A stretch of DNA of 64,000 bases from Haliea salexigens DSM 19537. Its GTDB lineage: Bacteria > Pseudomonadota > Gammaproteobacteria > Pseudomonadales > Halieaceae. The notes under the pieces were generated by a model that worked only from the letters and a program-made list of their open reading frames with translations, had not been told where the DNA came from and searched no databases. The DNA lies in NCBI RefSeq assembly GCF_000423125.1, contig NZ_AUHJ01000001.1:1-64000 (forward strand), given 5' to 3'. The first letter of the stretch is position 1; the number at the start of each line of letters is the position of its first letter. A program made the translations under genes and the position numbers. Below, piece by piece: positions 32,018-43,947 of the stretch.

Positions 32018-34294
32018 TCAGGCGGGTTCAGCCTCCGTTTCCTCTACCCGCACTTCCAGGCCATCTCGCGCCGGGTTAAGACGCACCTGTGCAACGCCGC
32101 CGCCCTGTGCCAGAGCGCCAAACAGCACCAGCTCCGCTAGCGGCTTCTTGATGTATTCCTGAATCACGCGCGCCATGGGTCGAGCACCCATATTGCGATC
32201 GTAACCCTTCTCTACCAGCCACAGGCGAGCGTCCTCGTCCACATCCAGTGTCACGCGCTTCTCGTCCAGCTGCCCCTGCAGCTCGGTGAGGAACTTGTCG
32301 ACAACCGTGAGGATAACGTCTTCACCCAACGGCTCGAACTGCACAATGCTGTCCAGCCGGTTGCGGAATTCGGGGGTGAACATGCGGTTGATCGCTTCCA
32401 TCGCGTCCGTACTGTGGTCCTGGGTCGTGAAACCGATGGTGCGACGACTGATGCTCTCGGCCCCCGCGTTGGTGGTCATCACCAGAATCACGTTGCGGAA
32501 ATCCGCCTTGCGACCGTTATTGTCGGTGAGTGTACCGTGGTCCATCACCTGCAATAACAGGTTGAACACCTCGGGATGGGCCTTTTCGATCTCGTCGAGC
32601 AAAATCACGGCGTGTGGGTGCTTGGTCACCGCATCGGTGAGCAAACCGCCCTGATCAAAGCCGACATAGCCCGGCGGTGCACCAATCAGCCGCGACACCG
32701 TGTGCCGTTCCATGTACTCCGACATGTCGAACCGAATCAGCTCCAGCCCGAGTTGCCGCGCCAGCTGCTTGGTCACCTCGGTTTTGCCCACCCCGGTGGG
32801 GCCGGCAAGCAGGAAGGAACCGATAGGCTTGTCCCCGGAGCGCAGGCCCGCCCGCGCCAGCTTGATGGAGGTGGCCAGGCTGCTGATCGCCGCCGTCTGG
32901 CCAAACACCACCATTTGCAGGTTCTGTTCGAGCTTCTGCAGCGTTTCCCGGTCATCCGAGCTCACGGATTTCGGCGGGATACGCGCAATCTTGGCGACCA
33001 CCGCTTCAATATCGGCCACACCAACCACTTTCTTGCGCTTGGAGGGTGGCTGCAGCTGCTGATAGGCACCCGCTTCGTCGATGACATCAATGGCCTTGTC
33101 GGGCAGAAAGCGGTCTGTGATGTAGCGTGCAGAGAGGTCGGTGGCCACGCGCAGCGCCTTGTTCGTGTAGCGCAGGCCATGGTGCTCCTCGAAACGCGAC
33201 TTCAGCCCCTTGAGGATGAGATACGCGTCGTCGGGGGATGGCTCCAGCACATCGATCTTCTGGAAGCGCCGACTGAGCGCCTTGTCCTTGTCGAAAATGC
33301 CACGGTATTCCTGGAAAGTCGTGCTGCCGATACAGCGCATTTTTCCCGAGGTAAGCAGCGGCTTGAGCAGGTTGCTGGCATCCATGACACCGCCGGACGC
33401 CGCACCGGCGCCGATGATGGTGTGAATCTCGTCGATGAAAAGAATCGCTCCCTCGCGCTTCTTCAGGTTGGCCAGGAGGCCCTTGAAGCGCTTTTCGAAA
33501 TCACCGCGGTACTTGGTGCCCGCCAGCAATGCGCCCAGGTCCAGCGAGTACACCACGCTGTCCTTGAGCATATCCGGCACATCGCCATCGACGATCATTT
33601 TCGCCAGGCCCTCGGCAATGGCCGTCTTGCCCACACCGGACTCACCCACCAGCAGTGGGTTGTTCTTGCGCCGTCGCGCGAGAATTTGCGCTACCCGTTC
33701 CACCTCCGGCATGCGACCAATCAGCGGGTCGATACGCCCGGCACGCGCCTCCTCGTTGAGGTTGGTGGAATAAGTATCCAGCGGGCTCTCCTCGGCCTCT
33801 TCCGTCGTCGCGCTGTCGCTGGCTGGCCCGCCGGCGGCCCCACTCTCCCCGTCTTCGGGCACGCGGGAAATACCGTGGGTAATGAAGTTCACGACATCAA
33901 GACGCGCGATGCTCTGCGTCTTGAGGAAGTACACCGCCTGGCTTTCCTGCTCACTGAAAATGGCCACCAGCACGTTGGCCCCGGTGACTTCGCTGCGGCC
34001 GGACGACTGCACGTGAAACACGGCGCGCTGCAGTACCCGTTGGAACCCCAGGGTAGGCTGCGTTTCGCGGTCATCGCTGTCTTCGGGAATCAGCGGCGTG
34101 GTCGCGTCCACGAATTCCATGAGGTCTCCGCGCAGGGCGTTGATTTCTGCGCCGCAGGCCTTGAGTACGCGAATGGCGTCGTTATTGTCCAGCAGCGCGA
34201 GCAGCAGATGCTCGACTGTCATGAACTCGTGGCGCTTGCCCCGGGCCTCGCGAAAGGCCTCGTTGAGGGTCAACTCCAGATCCTTGCTCAGCAT
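32018..34294 (-). CDS. clpA: ATP-dependent Clp protease ATPase subunit ClpA
   Basis: ClpA unfolds proteins and feeds them into ClpP. The 758 residues match E. coli ClpA (758). In order they show the N domain (MLSKDLELTLNEAFREAR), AAA domain 1 with Walker A GESGVGKTAIAEG and Walker B FIDEIHTIIGAG, and AAA domain 2 with GPTGVGKTEVTKQL and LLDEIEKAHPEVF. Its start follows the clpS stop by 17 bases, an adaptor-machine operon. Confidence 0.97.
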   Translation of the reverse strand: MLSKDLELTLNEAFREARGKRHEFMTVEHLLLALLDNNDAIRVLKACGAEINALRGDLMEFVDATTPLIPEDSDDRETQPTLGFQRVLQRAVFHVQSSGRSEVTGANVLVAIFSEQESQAVYFLKTQSIARLDVVNFITHGISRVPEDGESGAAGGPASDSATTEEAEESPLDTYSTNLNEEARAGRIDPLIGRMPEVERVAQILARRRKNNPLLVGESGVGKTAIAEGLAKMIVDGDVPDMLKDSVVYSLDLGALLAGTKYRGDFEKRFKGLLANLKKREGAILFIDEIHTIIGAGAASGGVMDASNLLKPLLTSGKMRCIGSTTFQEYRGIFDKDKALSRRFQKIDVLEPSPDDAYLILKGLKSRFEEHHGLRYTNKALRVATDLSARYITDRFLPDKAIDVIDEAGAYQQLQPPSKRKKVVGVADIEAVVAKIARIPPKSVSSDDRETLQKLEQNLQMVVFGQTAAISSLATSIKLARAGLRSGDKPIGSFLLAGPTGVGKTEVTKQLARQLGLELIRFDMSEYMERHTVSRLIGAPPGYVGFDQGGLLTDAVTKHPHAVILLDEIEKAHPEVFNLLLQVMDHGTLTDNNGRKADFRNVILVMTTNAGAESISRRTIGFTTQDHSTDAMEAINRMFTPEFRNRLDSIVQFEPLGEDVILTVVDKFLTELQGQLDEKRVTLDVDEDARLWLVEKGYDRNMGARPMARVIQEYIKKPLAELVLFGALAQGGGVAQVRLNPARDGLEVRVEETEAEPA

Positions 34295-34311
34295 ACTTTA
34301 CCACTCCCGGG

Positions 34312-34674
34312 CTATTCGCCCTCCGATGCCTCGATTTCGCACAACAGCGGGTGTTGATTGTCACGCGCGTACTGATTGACCTGGGCCGCCTTGGTTTCAG
34401 CAATATCCCGGGTGTATACCCCACATACGCCCTTACCCTTGGTATGGACTGTCAACATCACATGCGTGGCCTGCTCGCGGTTCATGCGGAAAAACACCTC
34501 AAGCACCTCGACCACGAACTCCATGGGGGTGTAGTCGTCATTCAGCAAGACCACTTTGAACAGCGGCGGCTTCTTGAGCTCCGGCTTGGCGTCCTGCAGC
34601 GCGAGGCCGCCTTCCCGATCGCCTTGCTCCTCGTCGGACATGCGCCACTCACCGGCCCGAATACCCTCGTTCAC
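34312..34674 (-). CDS. clpS: ATP-dependent Clp protease adaptor ClpS
   Basis: ClpS delivers N-degron proteins to ClpA. The core is [20 protein letters not shown], with the N-degron-binding Asn/Asp pair, followed by [26 protein letters not shown] 34674 is chosen because it has GAGGAAAGG close upstream, giving 120 residues. ATG 34641 ([11 protein letters not shown]) would give 109 and has only a weak site. The extra residues are in the variable N-terminal tail. Confidence 0.93.
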   Translation of the reverse strand: MNEGIRAGEWRMSDEEQGDREGGLALQDAKPELKKPPLFKVVLLNDDYTPMEFVVEVLEVFFRMNREQATHVMLTVHTKGKGVCGVYTRDIAETKAAQVNQYARDNQHPLLCEIEASEGE

Positions 34675-34723
34675 GCCTTTCCTCTCACACGTCTTTCCTG
34701 TCATAGATAGTGGATATTGGCCC

Positions 34724-34729
34724 ATTATA
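34724..34729 (-). promoter_or_regulatory. Possible -10 box of clpSA
   Basis: TATAAT on the minus strand lies about 50 bases upstream of the clpS start. A TTGA-rich tract (TTGAATTGACT) directly precedes it, but no -35 box is at the proper 16-18 base distance, so the promoter call is weak. Confidence 0.3.
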
Positions 34730-34775
34730 AGTCAATTCAACCCCTGTCGGTTTTTCGCCGCCAAACGCCGCCCAC

Positions 34776-34805
34776 AAAAAAGGGCCCGTGCTGCCACGGG
34801 CCCTT
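34776..34805 (-). terminator. Rho-independent terminator of icd
   Basis: GGGCCCGTG and CACGGGCCC pair around CTGC and, read on the minus strand, are followed by six T. It lies 24 bases after the icd stop and so separates icd from clpS. Confidence 0.9.
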
Positions 34806-34828
34806 CCCGATAAGCCTGCGGAACAGGC

Positions 34829-36082
34829 TTACATGTTGTCGATCAGCTTCTGACCGAATTCGGAGCAGCTGACCAGCGTTGCACCTTCCATGAGGCGTTC
34901 AAAGTCATAGGTGACCGTGCCTTTCTGGATGGCGCCGTTCATGCCGTTGATGATCAGGTCCGCGGCCTCGTTCCAGCCCATGTGACGCAGCATCATCTCG
35001 GCGGAGAGGATCAGCGAGCCCGGGTTGACCTTGTCCTGGCCGGCATATTTTGGCGCCGTACCGTGAGTGGCCTCGAACAGGGCTATGGTGTCGGACAGGT
35101 TGGCGCCCGGCGCAATGCCGATACCGCCTACCTGGGCCGCCAGGGCGTCCGACAGGTAGTCGCCGTTCAGGTTGAGGGTCGCCACCACGCTGTAGTCCTT
35201 CGGACGCGTGAGGATCTGCTGCAGCATCGCGTCTGCGATCACATCCTTGATGACGATGTCCTTGCCCGTGTTGGGGTTCTTGATAGTGACCCAGGGGCCG
35301 CCATCGAGCAGTTCACCGCCAAACTCCTGCTGGGCAAGCTCATAGCCCCAATCACGGAAGGCACCTTCCGTGAACTTCATGATGTTGCCCTTGTGTACCA
35401 GAGTCACCGACGGCAGATCCTGGTCGATAGCGTACTGGATGGCCTTGCGCACCAGACGCTTGGTGCCTTCCTCGGAAACAGGCTTGATGCCAATACCCAC
35501 ATTCTGCGGGAAGCGGATCTTGGTCGCCCCCATCTCGTTGATGATGAAATCGACAACCTTGTTCGCCTCGTCAGAGCCCGCCTTGTATTCAATGCCGGCG
35601 TAGATGTCTTCAGAGTTTTCGCGGAAGATCACCATGTTACAGGCGCCGGGATCTTTCACCGGCGAAGGCACGCCCTCAAACCAGCGCACCGGGCGCAGGC
35701 AGGTGTAAAGATCAAGCTCTTGGCGCAGTGCCACGTTCAGGGAGCGGAAGCCGCCACCGACCGGTGTGGTCAGGGGACCCTTGATACCGACCGAGTACTC
35801 CTTGATGGCCTGCAGTGTTTCCTCGGGGAACCAGTCGCCATCGTACAGTTCAGCGGCTTTCTCACCGGTGTAGATCTCCATCCAGGAGATCTTCTTGCTG
35901 CCACCGTAGGCCTTCTCGACAGCGGCGTCGACCACGTTGATCATGACCGGGCTGATATCGACACCAATGCCGTCACCCTCGATGTAGGGGATGATCGGGT
36001 GGTTGGGGACGTTCAGGCTGAAATCGTCATTGACCGTGATCTTTTCGCCGGTCGTCGGCACCTTGATGTGCTTATAGCCCAT
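34829..36082 (-). CDS. icd: NADP-dependent isocitrate dehydrogenase
   Basis: Icd decarboxylates isocitrate to 2-oxoglutarate in the TCA cycle. The 417-residue length matches E. coli Icd (416). Key motifs are [27 protein letters not shown] (with the Ser that AceK phosphorylates in E. coli), and the metal-binding [13 protein letters not shown]-like tract (here [16 protein letters not shown]). The divergent gene is rluE, as in E. coli. The rest of the order (rluE-nudJ-mnmA-hflD-purB) is also conserved. Confidence 0.97.
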   Translation of the reverse strand: MGYKHIKVPTTGEKITVNDDFSLNVPNHPIIPYIEGDGIGVDISPVMINVVDAAVEKAYGGSKKISWMEIYTGEKAAELYDGDWFPEETLQAIKEYSVGIKGPLTTPVGGGFRSLNVALRQELDLYTCLRPVRWFEGVPSPVKDPGACNMVIFRENSEDIYAGIEYKAGSDEANKVVDFIINEMGATKIRFPQNVGIGIKPVSEEGTKRLVRKAIQYAIDQDLPSVTLVHKGNIMKFTEGAFRDWGYELAQQEFGGELLDGGPWVTIKNPNTGKDIVIKDVIADAMLQQILTRPKDYSVVATLNLNGDYLSDALAAQVGGIGIAPGANLSDTIALFEATHGTAPKYAGQDKVNPGSLILSAEMMLRHMGWNEAADLIINGMNGAIQKGTVTYDFERLMEGATLVSCSEFGQKLIDNM

Positions 36083-36228
36083 AGATTGTTCTCCGTCGCT
36101 GTGGGTCCATTGGGTCTCGGGGTGCGGTATCCTTGAAGGAGCCCCCGTTAAAACGGCACTTAGTGTATCAGGTTTCCCGGCCTTTCTCTTGAACCGGGGA
36201 GCAGTTTTTTAACCGCTACGGAGCCACG

Positions 36229-36900
36229 ATGGCCACGGTAATTCTTTTCAACAAGCCCTTTCAGGTACTGAGCCAGTTCAGCGACCGCGGTGACCAACCC
36301 GGGGGCGCTGAGAGCGCCGGGACGACAACCGCAGGCAACGCTGCGCCCCCGCGCCGTGCCACCCTGGCCGACCACCTGCAGGCGCCGGCTTTCCGCGTTG
36401 CGGGGCGCCTGGACTACGACTCCGAGGGCCTGCTGCTACTCACCGACGACGGCGCGCTGCAGCAACAGATTACCCACCCGCGACACAAACTCTGGAAAAC
36501 CTACTGGGCCCAGGTTGAAGGCCGACCCACCCAGGAGCAGATTGCCGCACTGCAGGCCGGCGTCACGTTGCGCGACGGCCCCACCCTGCCCGCGCGCGTG
36601 CGCGCCATGGAGCCGCCCACCACCCTCTGGCCAAGGGACCCGCCTGTGCGTGCGCGCCTGACCGTCGCCGACAGCTGGCTGGAAATCAGTATCCGCGAAG
36701 GGCGCAACCGCCAGATCCGCCGCATGACCGCGGCAGTAGGGCTGCCAACACTGCGCCTGATTCGCGTGGCCATTGGTGACTGGTCACTGGAGGGCCTGTC
36801 ACCTGGCGCCCACCGCAGGCTGACCGTGCACCCGCCCCGCAAACGCAGCGGGGCAAAAACCGGCGGCCAACAAAGCCGCCGCAGGAGGCAAAAACCATGA
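36229..36900 (+). CDS. rluE: Ribosomal large subunit pseudouridine synthase RluE
   Basis: RluE makes pseudouridine 2457 in 23S rRNA. The RsuA-family catalytic motif VAGRLDYDSEGLLLLTDDG holds the nucleophilic Asp near residue 64, and SIREGRNRQIRRMTAAVG is the second signature. The protein lacks an S4 domain, as RluE does. The C-terminus is a basic tail with repeated Arg/Lys. Its stop overlaps the start of nudJ. The location next to icd supports this assignment over RluB or RluF. Confidence 0.9.
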   Translation: MATVILFNKPFQVLSQFSDRGDQPGGAESAGTTTAGNAAPPRRATLADHLQAPAFRVAGRLDYDSEGLLLLTDDGALQQQITHPRHKLWKTYWAQVEGRPTQEQIAALQAGVTLRDGPTLPARVRAMEPPTTLWPRDPPVRARLTVADSWLEISIREGRNRQIRRMTAAVGLPTLRLIRVAIGDWSLEGLSPGAHRRLTVHPPRKRSGAKTGGQQSRRRRQKP

Positions 36901-37349
36901 GCGAATGGTTTGCCCACGTGACTGTGGCCACGGTGGTGTTCAACGAGGGACGTTACCTCATGGTCGAAGAGCGCGACAAAACCAGCGGCCGGCGTGTGTT
37001 CAACCAGCCCGCGGGGCACCTTGAGGCGGGCGAAACACTGTTTCAGGCCGCACTGCGCGAGACCCGCGAGGAAACGGGCTGGAGCGTAGAACTGCAAGGG
37101 GTGCTGGGCCTGGCGCGCTATGTCGCGGCGGGCAATGGGGTGACCTACTATCGCACCACCTTCTGTGCGCAGCCACGGGAACTGCTGACCGGCGCAGAGC
37201 TTGATCCCGACATCCTGGCGGTACACTGGCTGGACTACGAGGAAATTCTCGCCAGTTCTGCTAGAATGCGCAGCCCGCTGGTACTCGCCGCCATTGAGCA
37301 GCACCGCAGCGGCATTCGCTATCCTCTGGACCTGATTTCACCAGCATGA
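36897..37349 (+). CDS. nudJ: NUDIX hydrolase NudJ
   Basis: The 150-residue protein carries the Nudix box [23 protein letters not shown] (core: GxxxxxETxxxAAxRExxEExG). NudJ hydrolyses nucleoside triphosphates, and in E. coli also HMP-PP and dimethylallyl diphosphate. It overlaps both rluE and mnmA by four bases, which keeps the E. coli gene order. Confidence 0.93.
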   Translation: MSEWFAHVTVATVVFNEGRYLMVEERDKTSGRRVFNQPAGHLEAGETLFQAALRETREETGWSVELQGVLGLARYVAAGNGVTYYRTTFCAQPRELLTGAELDPDILAVHWLDYEEILASSARMRSPLVLAAIEQHRSGIRYPLDLISPA

Positions 37350-38437
37350 GCCTCAACGCATCGACCAAGGTAATCGTCGGCATGTCAGGTGGCGTGGACT
37401 CCTCCGTCGCCGCACTGTTATTGCGCGAGCAGGGGTATCAGGTGGAAGGCCTGTTCATGAAGAACTGGGACGAGGACGACGGCACCGAGTACTGCACTGC
37501 CAAGGCGGATTTTGCAGACGCGCAGGCAGTCGCCGATGCGCTGGACATTCGCCTGCACGGCGCCAACTTTGCCGCCGAGTACTGGGACAACGTGTTTGAG
37601 CACTTCCTCGCCGAGTACCAGGCCGGGCGCACACCCAATCCCGACATCCTCTGTAACCGTGAAATCAAGTTCCGCGCCTTCCTCGACTACGCCCTGCTGC
37701 TGGGAGCCGATTGCATTGCCACCGGGCACTACGCGCGCCGAGGCGAAACACAGGGCAAAGCCACGCTGTTGCGGGGGCTGGATGACAACAAGGACCAGAG
37801 CTATTTCCTGCACGCCGTGGGCCACCGCGAGCTGGCACAAACGCTGTTCCCCGTCGGTGAGATAGCCAAACCCGAGGTGCGGGCCATCGCGGCGCGCCAC
37901 GCACTGGTCACCTCGGACAAAAAAGACTCCACCGGCATCTGTTTTATCGGCGAACGCCGTTTCAAGGATTTCCTGCAGCAATACCTGCCCGCGCAGCCCG
38001 GTGACATCTACAGCCTGGACGACGAGTTGCTGGGTCGGCATCAGGGCCTCATGTATCACACCATAGGCCAGCGCCAGGGGCTGGGCATTGGCGGCCTCGC
38101 CGACCATGGCGATGCGCCCTGGTACGTTGTCGGCAAGGACCTCGAGCACAACATTCTGCGCGTGGCACAAGGCAACAACCACCCCGCCCTGTTCAGCAAC
38201 AGCCTGCAGGCTGGCGCCATTTTCTGGATTACCGGCGAAGCGCCGGAATTTCCCCTGCACTGTACCGCCAAGGTGCGCTACCGCCAGGCCGACCAGGCCT
38301 GCCGTGTCAGCCCCGCCGCCGCCGGCTTCCGGGTCGAGTTTGACGCGCCACAGCGAGCCGTTACCCCCGGCCAGTCCGTGGTGCTCTATGACGGCGAACG
38401 CTGTCTGGGAGGGGGTGTCATTGAACGCACCGACTGA
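37346..38437 (+). CDS. mnmA: tRNA-specific 2-thiouridylase MnmA
   Basis: MnmA adds sulfur at U34 of tRNAs for Lys, Glu and Gln. The 363 residues have the PP-loop [15 protein letters not shown], the segment [12 protein letters not shown] with the catalytic Cys near residue 100, and a second catalytic Cys in [12 protein letters not shown] near residue 200. It completes the relay with TusBCD-TusE encoded at 10746-12137. Confidence 0.97.
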   Translation: MSLNASTKVIVGMSGGVDSSVAALLLREQGYQVEGLFMKNWDEDDGTEYCTAKADFADAQAVADALDIRLHGANFAAEYWDNVFEHFLAEYQAGRTPNPDILCNREIKFRAFLDYALLLGADCIATGHYARRGETQGKATLLRGLDDNKDQSYFLHAVGHRELAQTLFPVGEIAKPEVRAIAARHALVTSDKKDSTGICFIGERRFKDFLQQYLPAQPGDIYSLDDELLGRHQGLMYHTIGQRQGLGIGGLADHGDAPWYVVGKDLEHNILRVAQGNNHPALFSNSLQAGAIFWITGEAPEFPLHCTAKVRYRQADQACRVSPAAAGFRVEFDAPQRAVTPGQSVVLYDGERCLGGGVIERTD

Positions 38438-39107
38438 ACCTGATGCACACCTGGTGCCGCTACTGGACCAGCAGACCATCGCCCTCGCCGGCGTTGCCCA
38501 GGCCGCGCGCCTGGTGGATCAGGTATCACGCACGGGGAGCTGCCCACCGGAATTCCTGCAGGCCTCGCTCAACAGCCTGTTTGTGTTCGACAGCGAAGCA
38601 GTGGATGACATCTACGGTGGCCTGGGTGGTGTCAAACTGGGTCTGGATACGCTGGCCATGGTGCTGCACAACCAACAGCCACAGGAATTGCGCGACATGG
38701 TGCGCTATGTATTCAACCTGCTGTACCTGGAACGCAAGTTCGCTGCGGACCCCGCCATGATGCGGGTCGTGCACTCCCGACTGCAGCACACCAGCTTTCG
38801 CGCCGAGCACTTCGCCGGCAACGTGAACGATATTTGCCACAGTGTGTCCGGTGTGTACCAGGACACGCTGAGCACGCTGAAGTTTCGCATCAAGGTAAAC
38901 GGCAACGCGCAACACCTGCAGAACCGCCAGAATGCCGACACCATCCGCGCCCTGTTACTGGCGGGCATACGCTCCACCCACTTGTGGCGCCAACTCGGTG
39001 GCCGGCGCTGGAAGCTGTTGCTGCAGCGGCGCAGTATCGGGCGGCGCGCCCATGAACTGTCACGCCAGCTGGGCGTGGCGCACCACCCGACCGATTCTCC
39101 GGAGTAA
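38421..39107 (+). CDS. hflD: High frequency lysogenization protein HflD homologue
   Basis: HflD is a membrane-associated protein that binds lambda CII in E. coli; its native role is unclear. The all-helical protein begins near [31 protein letters not shown] and contains [26 protein letters not shown] and [12 protein letters not shown]. The start is set at TTG 38421, which has GGGAGGGG eight bases upstream and overlaps the mnmA stop; GTG 38415 is another in-frame option. Position between mnmA and purB matches E. coli. Confidence 0.87.
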   Translation: MNAPTEPDAHLVPLLDQQTIALAGVAQAARLVDQVSRTGSCPPEFLQASLNSLFVFDSEAVDDIYGGLGGVKLGLDTLAMVLHNQQPQELRDMVRYVFNLLYLERKFAADPAMMRVVHSRLQHTSFRAEHFAGNVNDICHSVSGVYQDTLSTLKFRIKVNGNAQHLQNRQNADTIRALLLAGIRSTHLWRQLGGRRWKLLLQRRSIGRRAHELSRQLGVAHHPTDSPE

Positions 39108-40487
<1,380 letters not shown>

Positions 40488-40493
40488 CGCTCC

Positions 40494-41606
40494 GTGCAGG
40501 GGCTGCAGCCGGCACTGTTTCTGGACCGGTACTGGCAGCGCGAGCCACTGCTGCTGCGCGCCGCCGTCCCCGGCTTTGTGCCGCCGGTCAGTGCCAACGA
40601 ACTCGCTGGCCTGGCCATGGAGGATGAGGTCGAGTCCCGTATCGCCGAGTGCAACGGTGCCGCAGACAATGCCAGCAGCTGGCAACTGCACCACGGACCG
40701 TTTCTCGCCAGTGATTTTCTGCGCCCGCACCCCTGGACACTGCTGATCCAGCGCGTCGACCAACTACTGGACGAGGTCGCCGAGCTGCGTCGCCTGACCG
40801 ATTTCATACCGCGCTGGCGCCTCGATGACATCATGGTGAGCTACGCCACGGACGGCGGAGGCATCGGCCCCCACTACGACCTGTATGACGTCTTCCTGCT
40901 ACAGGGTGAGGGAGAGCGCACCTGGCGGATCGGTCAGCGCTGCAACGCGGATACGCCCCTGCTGGCGCATGACGACCTTAAATTACTGGCACACTTCGAC
41001 TGCCAGGCTGAGTACACCCTGCGCTGTGGCGATGCACTCTATATTCCACCGGGGGTTGCGCACTGGGGCATTTCCCGCGGCGAGTCCACCTGTTTCTCAC
41101 TCGGTTTCCGCGCGCCGCGCATGGCGGACCTGCTTTCGCGCCTCACTGATTCACAACTGGAGCGAACGCCAGACAACCTGCTACTGCGTGATGCCGGGCG
41201 CGAAACAGCCAGCCGATGTGGTGAAATTACCGCCGCCGACAGCGCGCAGGCGCGCGAGCAGATCCAGGCACTGCTGGCCAGCGCCCGCGAGGACAGCTGG
41301 TTTGGCGAACTGGTGACCGAGTCCAACAGCGAACCCCTCGCGTTGAAGGATGTGCTGCAGCTAACCGCCCATGTGCAGGACGGCTACGGGGTGCGCCTGG
41401 CGCCGGACGCCCGCGTGGCCTGGCAGCACACCGACAGAGAGGGCCTGCGGGTGTTTGCCAATGGCGCAAGCTGCACCGCGCCGGAAGCGCTGCGCGACTG
41501 GCTGGCCCGGCTCTGTGCAGACCATGTAGTGCACTGGCCGGGCGGCGAGAACACGATGCCCGTGCTACAGTTCCTGATGCAACAGGGAGCATTGGATGTC
41601 GAGTGA
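40494..41606 (+). CDS. roxA: Ribosomal oxygenase RoxA (YcfD), 2-oxoglutarate dependent
   Basis: RoxA hydroxylates an Arg of ribosomal protein L16 using Fe(II) and 2-oxoglutarate. The JmjC/cupin fold shows the iron ligands His127-x-Asp129 in GPHYDLYDV and His190 in IPPGVAHWG, matching E. coli YcfD His125/Asp127/His187. The 370-residue protein includes the C-terminal winged-helix half. The start is GTG 40494, directly after purB, and it overlaps the GNAT gene by 11 bases. Confidence 0.92.
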   Translation: MQGLQPALFLDRYWQREPLLLRAAVPGFVPPVSANELAGLAMEDEVESRIAECNGAADNASSWQLHHGPFLASDFLRPHPWTLLIQRVDQLLDEVAELRRLTDFIPRWRLDDIMVSYATDGGGIGPHYDLYDVFLLQGEGERTWRIGQRCNADTPLLAHDDLKLLAHFDCQAEYTLRCGDALYIPPGVAHWGISRGESTCFSLGFRAPRMADLLSRLTDSQLERTPDNLLLRDAGRETASRCGEITAADSAQAREQIQALLASAREDSWFGELVTESNSEPLALKDVLQLTAHVQDGYGVRLAPDARVAWQHTDREGLRVFANGASCTAPEALRDWLARLCADHVVHWPGGENTMPVLQFLMQQGALDVE

Positions 41607-42519
41607 ACCGACGCAAGGGCTGGTCGTGCACACCGCCGCCTGGGACCAGCAGCAGGATACCCTGCGCGCGCTGCGCGAGACGGTATTTATCCTGGAGCAG
41701 GGCGTGCCACGCGATATCGAGTGGGATGGCCAGGATGCCGATGCCATACACGTGCTGGGGACCTTGCAGGGCGAGCCGGTGGCCTGTGGACGCCTGCTGC
41801 CGGGTGGCAAAATCGGGCGCATGGCCGTGCTCGCGTCACAGCGCGGCCGCGGTTACGGTGCCGCCGTGCTGGAAGCGCTGATCACCGCGGCGCGGGAGCA
41901 GGGCCTGGAGACGGTGTACCTGCACGCGCAGCAGCACGCCGCAGACTTCTACGCGCGCGCCGGCTTTGCACCCGAGGGTGAGCCCTTTACCGAGGCCGGT
42001 ATACCCCACGTTGCCATGCGCCGTGATACAGGCCTCGGCAAGGTCTACGGCAATGGCATTGCCTACCCGGAACCGTTTGCCCGCTGGGCCGTGGCCCTGT
42101 GTCGCAACGCATCACGTGAAATCTGCATACTCAGCCACGACCTGGATCACCGCGTCTTCGATGACAGCGAACTTGCCACCGCGCTGAGTGCGCTCGCGCG
42201 GCGCGCCCCGCAGTCACGGGTGCGCATTCTGGTCAGCGACTATCGGCCCATGATCCAGCGCGGCCACCGCTTGCTGGCCCTGGCGCGCCGGCTCCCCTCC
42301 TCCATCATTCTGCAGCAGCTCAATGAACACCCTGACTGGAAGGGCGAAACCCTCGTGCTGACGGACCGCAGCGGCGTACTCTGCAAACCGGCAGAAAGCG
42401 ACACGGCAGCGTTTTGCGAACCGGACTCAAGGGCACGCGCGGAACGCTACCGTGATTTCTTCGAGGAGTTGTGGCGCCACAGCGGGCCGCATATTGAGTT
42501 TCGCAGCGTGCCGCTTTAA
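41596..42519 (+). CDS. GNAT-fold acetyltransferase fused to a second domain
   Basis: The 307-residue protein has two parts. Residues 5-150 are a GNAT acetyltransferase of the ElaA/YjcF type, with the acetyl-CoA loop GRMAVLASQRGRGYGAAVLEALI. From about 165 it continues with a second alpha/beta domain (REICILSHDLDHRVFDDSEL ... RVRILVSDYRPMIQRGHRLL). This resembles a phospholipase D-like half, without a complete HxK motif. The start has GGAG six bases upstream and lies inside the end of roxA, so the two are coupled. The substrate is unknown. Confidence 0.83.
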   Translation: MSSEPTQGLVVHTAAWDQQQDTLRALRETVFILEQGVPRDIEWDGQDADAIHVLGTLQGEPVACGRLLPGGKIGRMAVLASQRGRGYGAAVLEALITAAREQGLETVYLHAQQHAADFYARAGFAPEGEPFTEAGIPHVAMRRDTGLGKVYGNGIAYPEPFARWAVALCRNASREICILSHDLDHRVFDDSELATALSALARRAPQSRVRILVSDYRPMIQRGHRLLALARRLPSSIILQQLNEHPDWKGETLVLTDRSGVLCKPAESDTAAFCEPDSRARAERYRDFFEELWRHSGPHIEFRSVPL

Positions 42520-42567
42520 CGATGCAGGCGCCGCCTGCAACGCAGGGGTAACGCGGCCCCGCTCACC

Positions 42568-43914
42568 TTAATCACGCGCAACGGAAGCACCGAGCCAGCG
42601 CTGCGTCACCACACCCGCAGTCATGGCACCGTTCACATTCAGCGCCGTGCGCGCCATATCTATCAACGGCTCGATAGAGATCAACACGGCGGCCACTGTG
42701 ACGGGAAACCCCATGGCTGGCAGCACAATCAGTGCGGCAAACGTCGCGCCCCCGCCGACACCGGCCACGCCGAAGGAACTGATGGCGATAACACCCACCA
42801 GGCCCGCCATAAAGTCCCAGGCCAGCGGGTCTATGCCCATGGAGGGTGCGATCATCACCGCCAGCATGGCAGGGTAAATTCCCGCGCAGCCGTTCTGCCC
42901 GATGGTCGCCCCAAGCGTGGCCGACAGATTGGCGATAGGTGTGGCTACACGCAGTTTCTCCACCTGGGTTTCCACGTTGAGCGGAATGCTGGCGGCAGAG
43001 CTGCGCGAGGTAAAGGCAAACGCGAGCACCGGCCAGACCGACCGAAAGTAGTGACGCAGGCCGACCCCGTGCACACCCAGCAGCAGCGCATGAATAGCGA
43101 ACATGATGCCAATGGCGAGATAAGAGGCCGCAATAAAGGCCAGCAGATTGACGATATCCGCGGCATCAGAGCGCGCTACGACACCCCCGATCAACGCGAG
43201 AATTCCGTAGGGTGTCAGCGCCATCACGATATGCACCAGACGCATCACGATCAACCGGGTGGTATCGACAAAGCCCTCTATCTGGGCGCCACGCTGCGGG
43301 TCTGTACGCGCAACCTGTAGCGCCGCAATACCAAACAGGATGCCGAATATCACCACCGCGATAATGGATGTGGGGCGGGCCTCCGTGAGGTCGTAGAACA
43401 CGTTGGCGGGCACAAAGCGAACCAGCATGTCGGGCAGGCCCAGCCCGGCAACCGTCTCATAGCGCTGCGCAAGTGCTTCAGCGGAAGCAAACTCCCGCGC
43501 GCCCTGCGTAATGCTGTCGGCACTCAAACCAAACGCACTGGTGACCAGAATGCCCACCACCGCCGCTATCATCGTGGTTGCAATCAACAGGCCGACCACG
43601 GCGCCACCGATTTTGCCCAGGTCCGCCACCGCACGCATCTTCAGCACCGCGGCCACCATCATCACCAGCACCAGCGGCATAATGATCATGCGCAGGAGGC
43701 TGACATAGCCACTCGCCACAATGCCCGTCCACTGCAGTGTGTCGGTGAGCAGCTGGGTGTGCCCGGGCCAGGCGAACTGCAGGGCCAGCCCGTAGAGTCC
43801 ACCGGCCACCAGGCCGGCGAGAATCTGCCGCGAGAGGGGCCAGCCGCGGCTGCGCAGCCGGTACAACAGGTAACAGAGAGCAATAAAGCACAGCAGATTG
43901 ACTAGCAAGGGCAT
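42568..43914 (-). CDS. Dicarboxylate/amino acid:cation symporter (TcyP-like)
   Basis: The 448-residue protein has the DAACS layout: eight helices and two re-entrant loops. Its motifs include FAFTSRSSAASIPLNVE (the Ser-rich loop) and SATLGATIGQNGCAGIYPAMLAV in helix 7, with further Gly-rich GVAGVGGGATFAALIVLP. The NGCAGIYP pattern is like the L-cystine symporter TcyP rather than GltP or DctA. The substrate call is family-based. Confidence 0.85.
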   Translation of the reverse strand: MPLLVNLLCFIALCYLLYRLRSRGWPLSRQILAGLVAGGLYGLALQFAWPGHTQLLTDTLQWTGIVASGYVSLLRMIIMPLVLVMMVAAVLKMRAVADLGKIGGAVVGLLIATTMIAAVVGILVTSAFGLSADSITQGAREFASAEALAQRYETVAGLGLPDMLVRFVPANVFYDLTEARPTSIIAVVIFGILFGIAALQVARTDPQRGAQIEGFVDTTRLIVMRLVHIVMALTPYGILALIGGVVARSDAADIVNLLAFIAASYLAIGIMFAIHALLLGVHGVGLRHYFRSVWPVLAFAFTSRSSAASIPLNVETQVEKLRVATPIANLSATLGATIGQNGCAGIYPAMLAVMIAPSMGIDPLAWDFMAGLVGVIAISSFGVAGVGGGATFAALIVLPAMGFPVTVAAVLISIEPLIDMARTALNVNGAMTAGVVTQRWLGASVARD

Positions 43915-43947
43915 GGCGGTTCCTCGGGGGCTGTGGTGAAAACGGCG

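Noticed and set aside
32576-34357. 593-codon plus-strand frame opposite clpA
   Set aside because: It is antisense to ClpA, which has both intact AAA domains, and it encodes no known domain.
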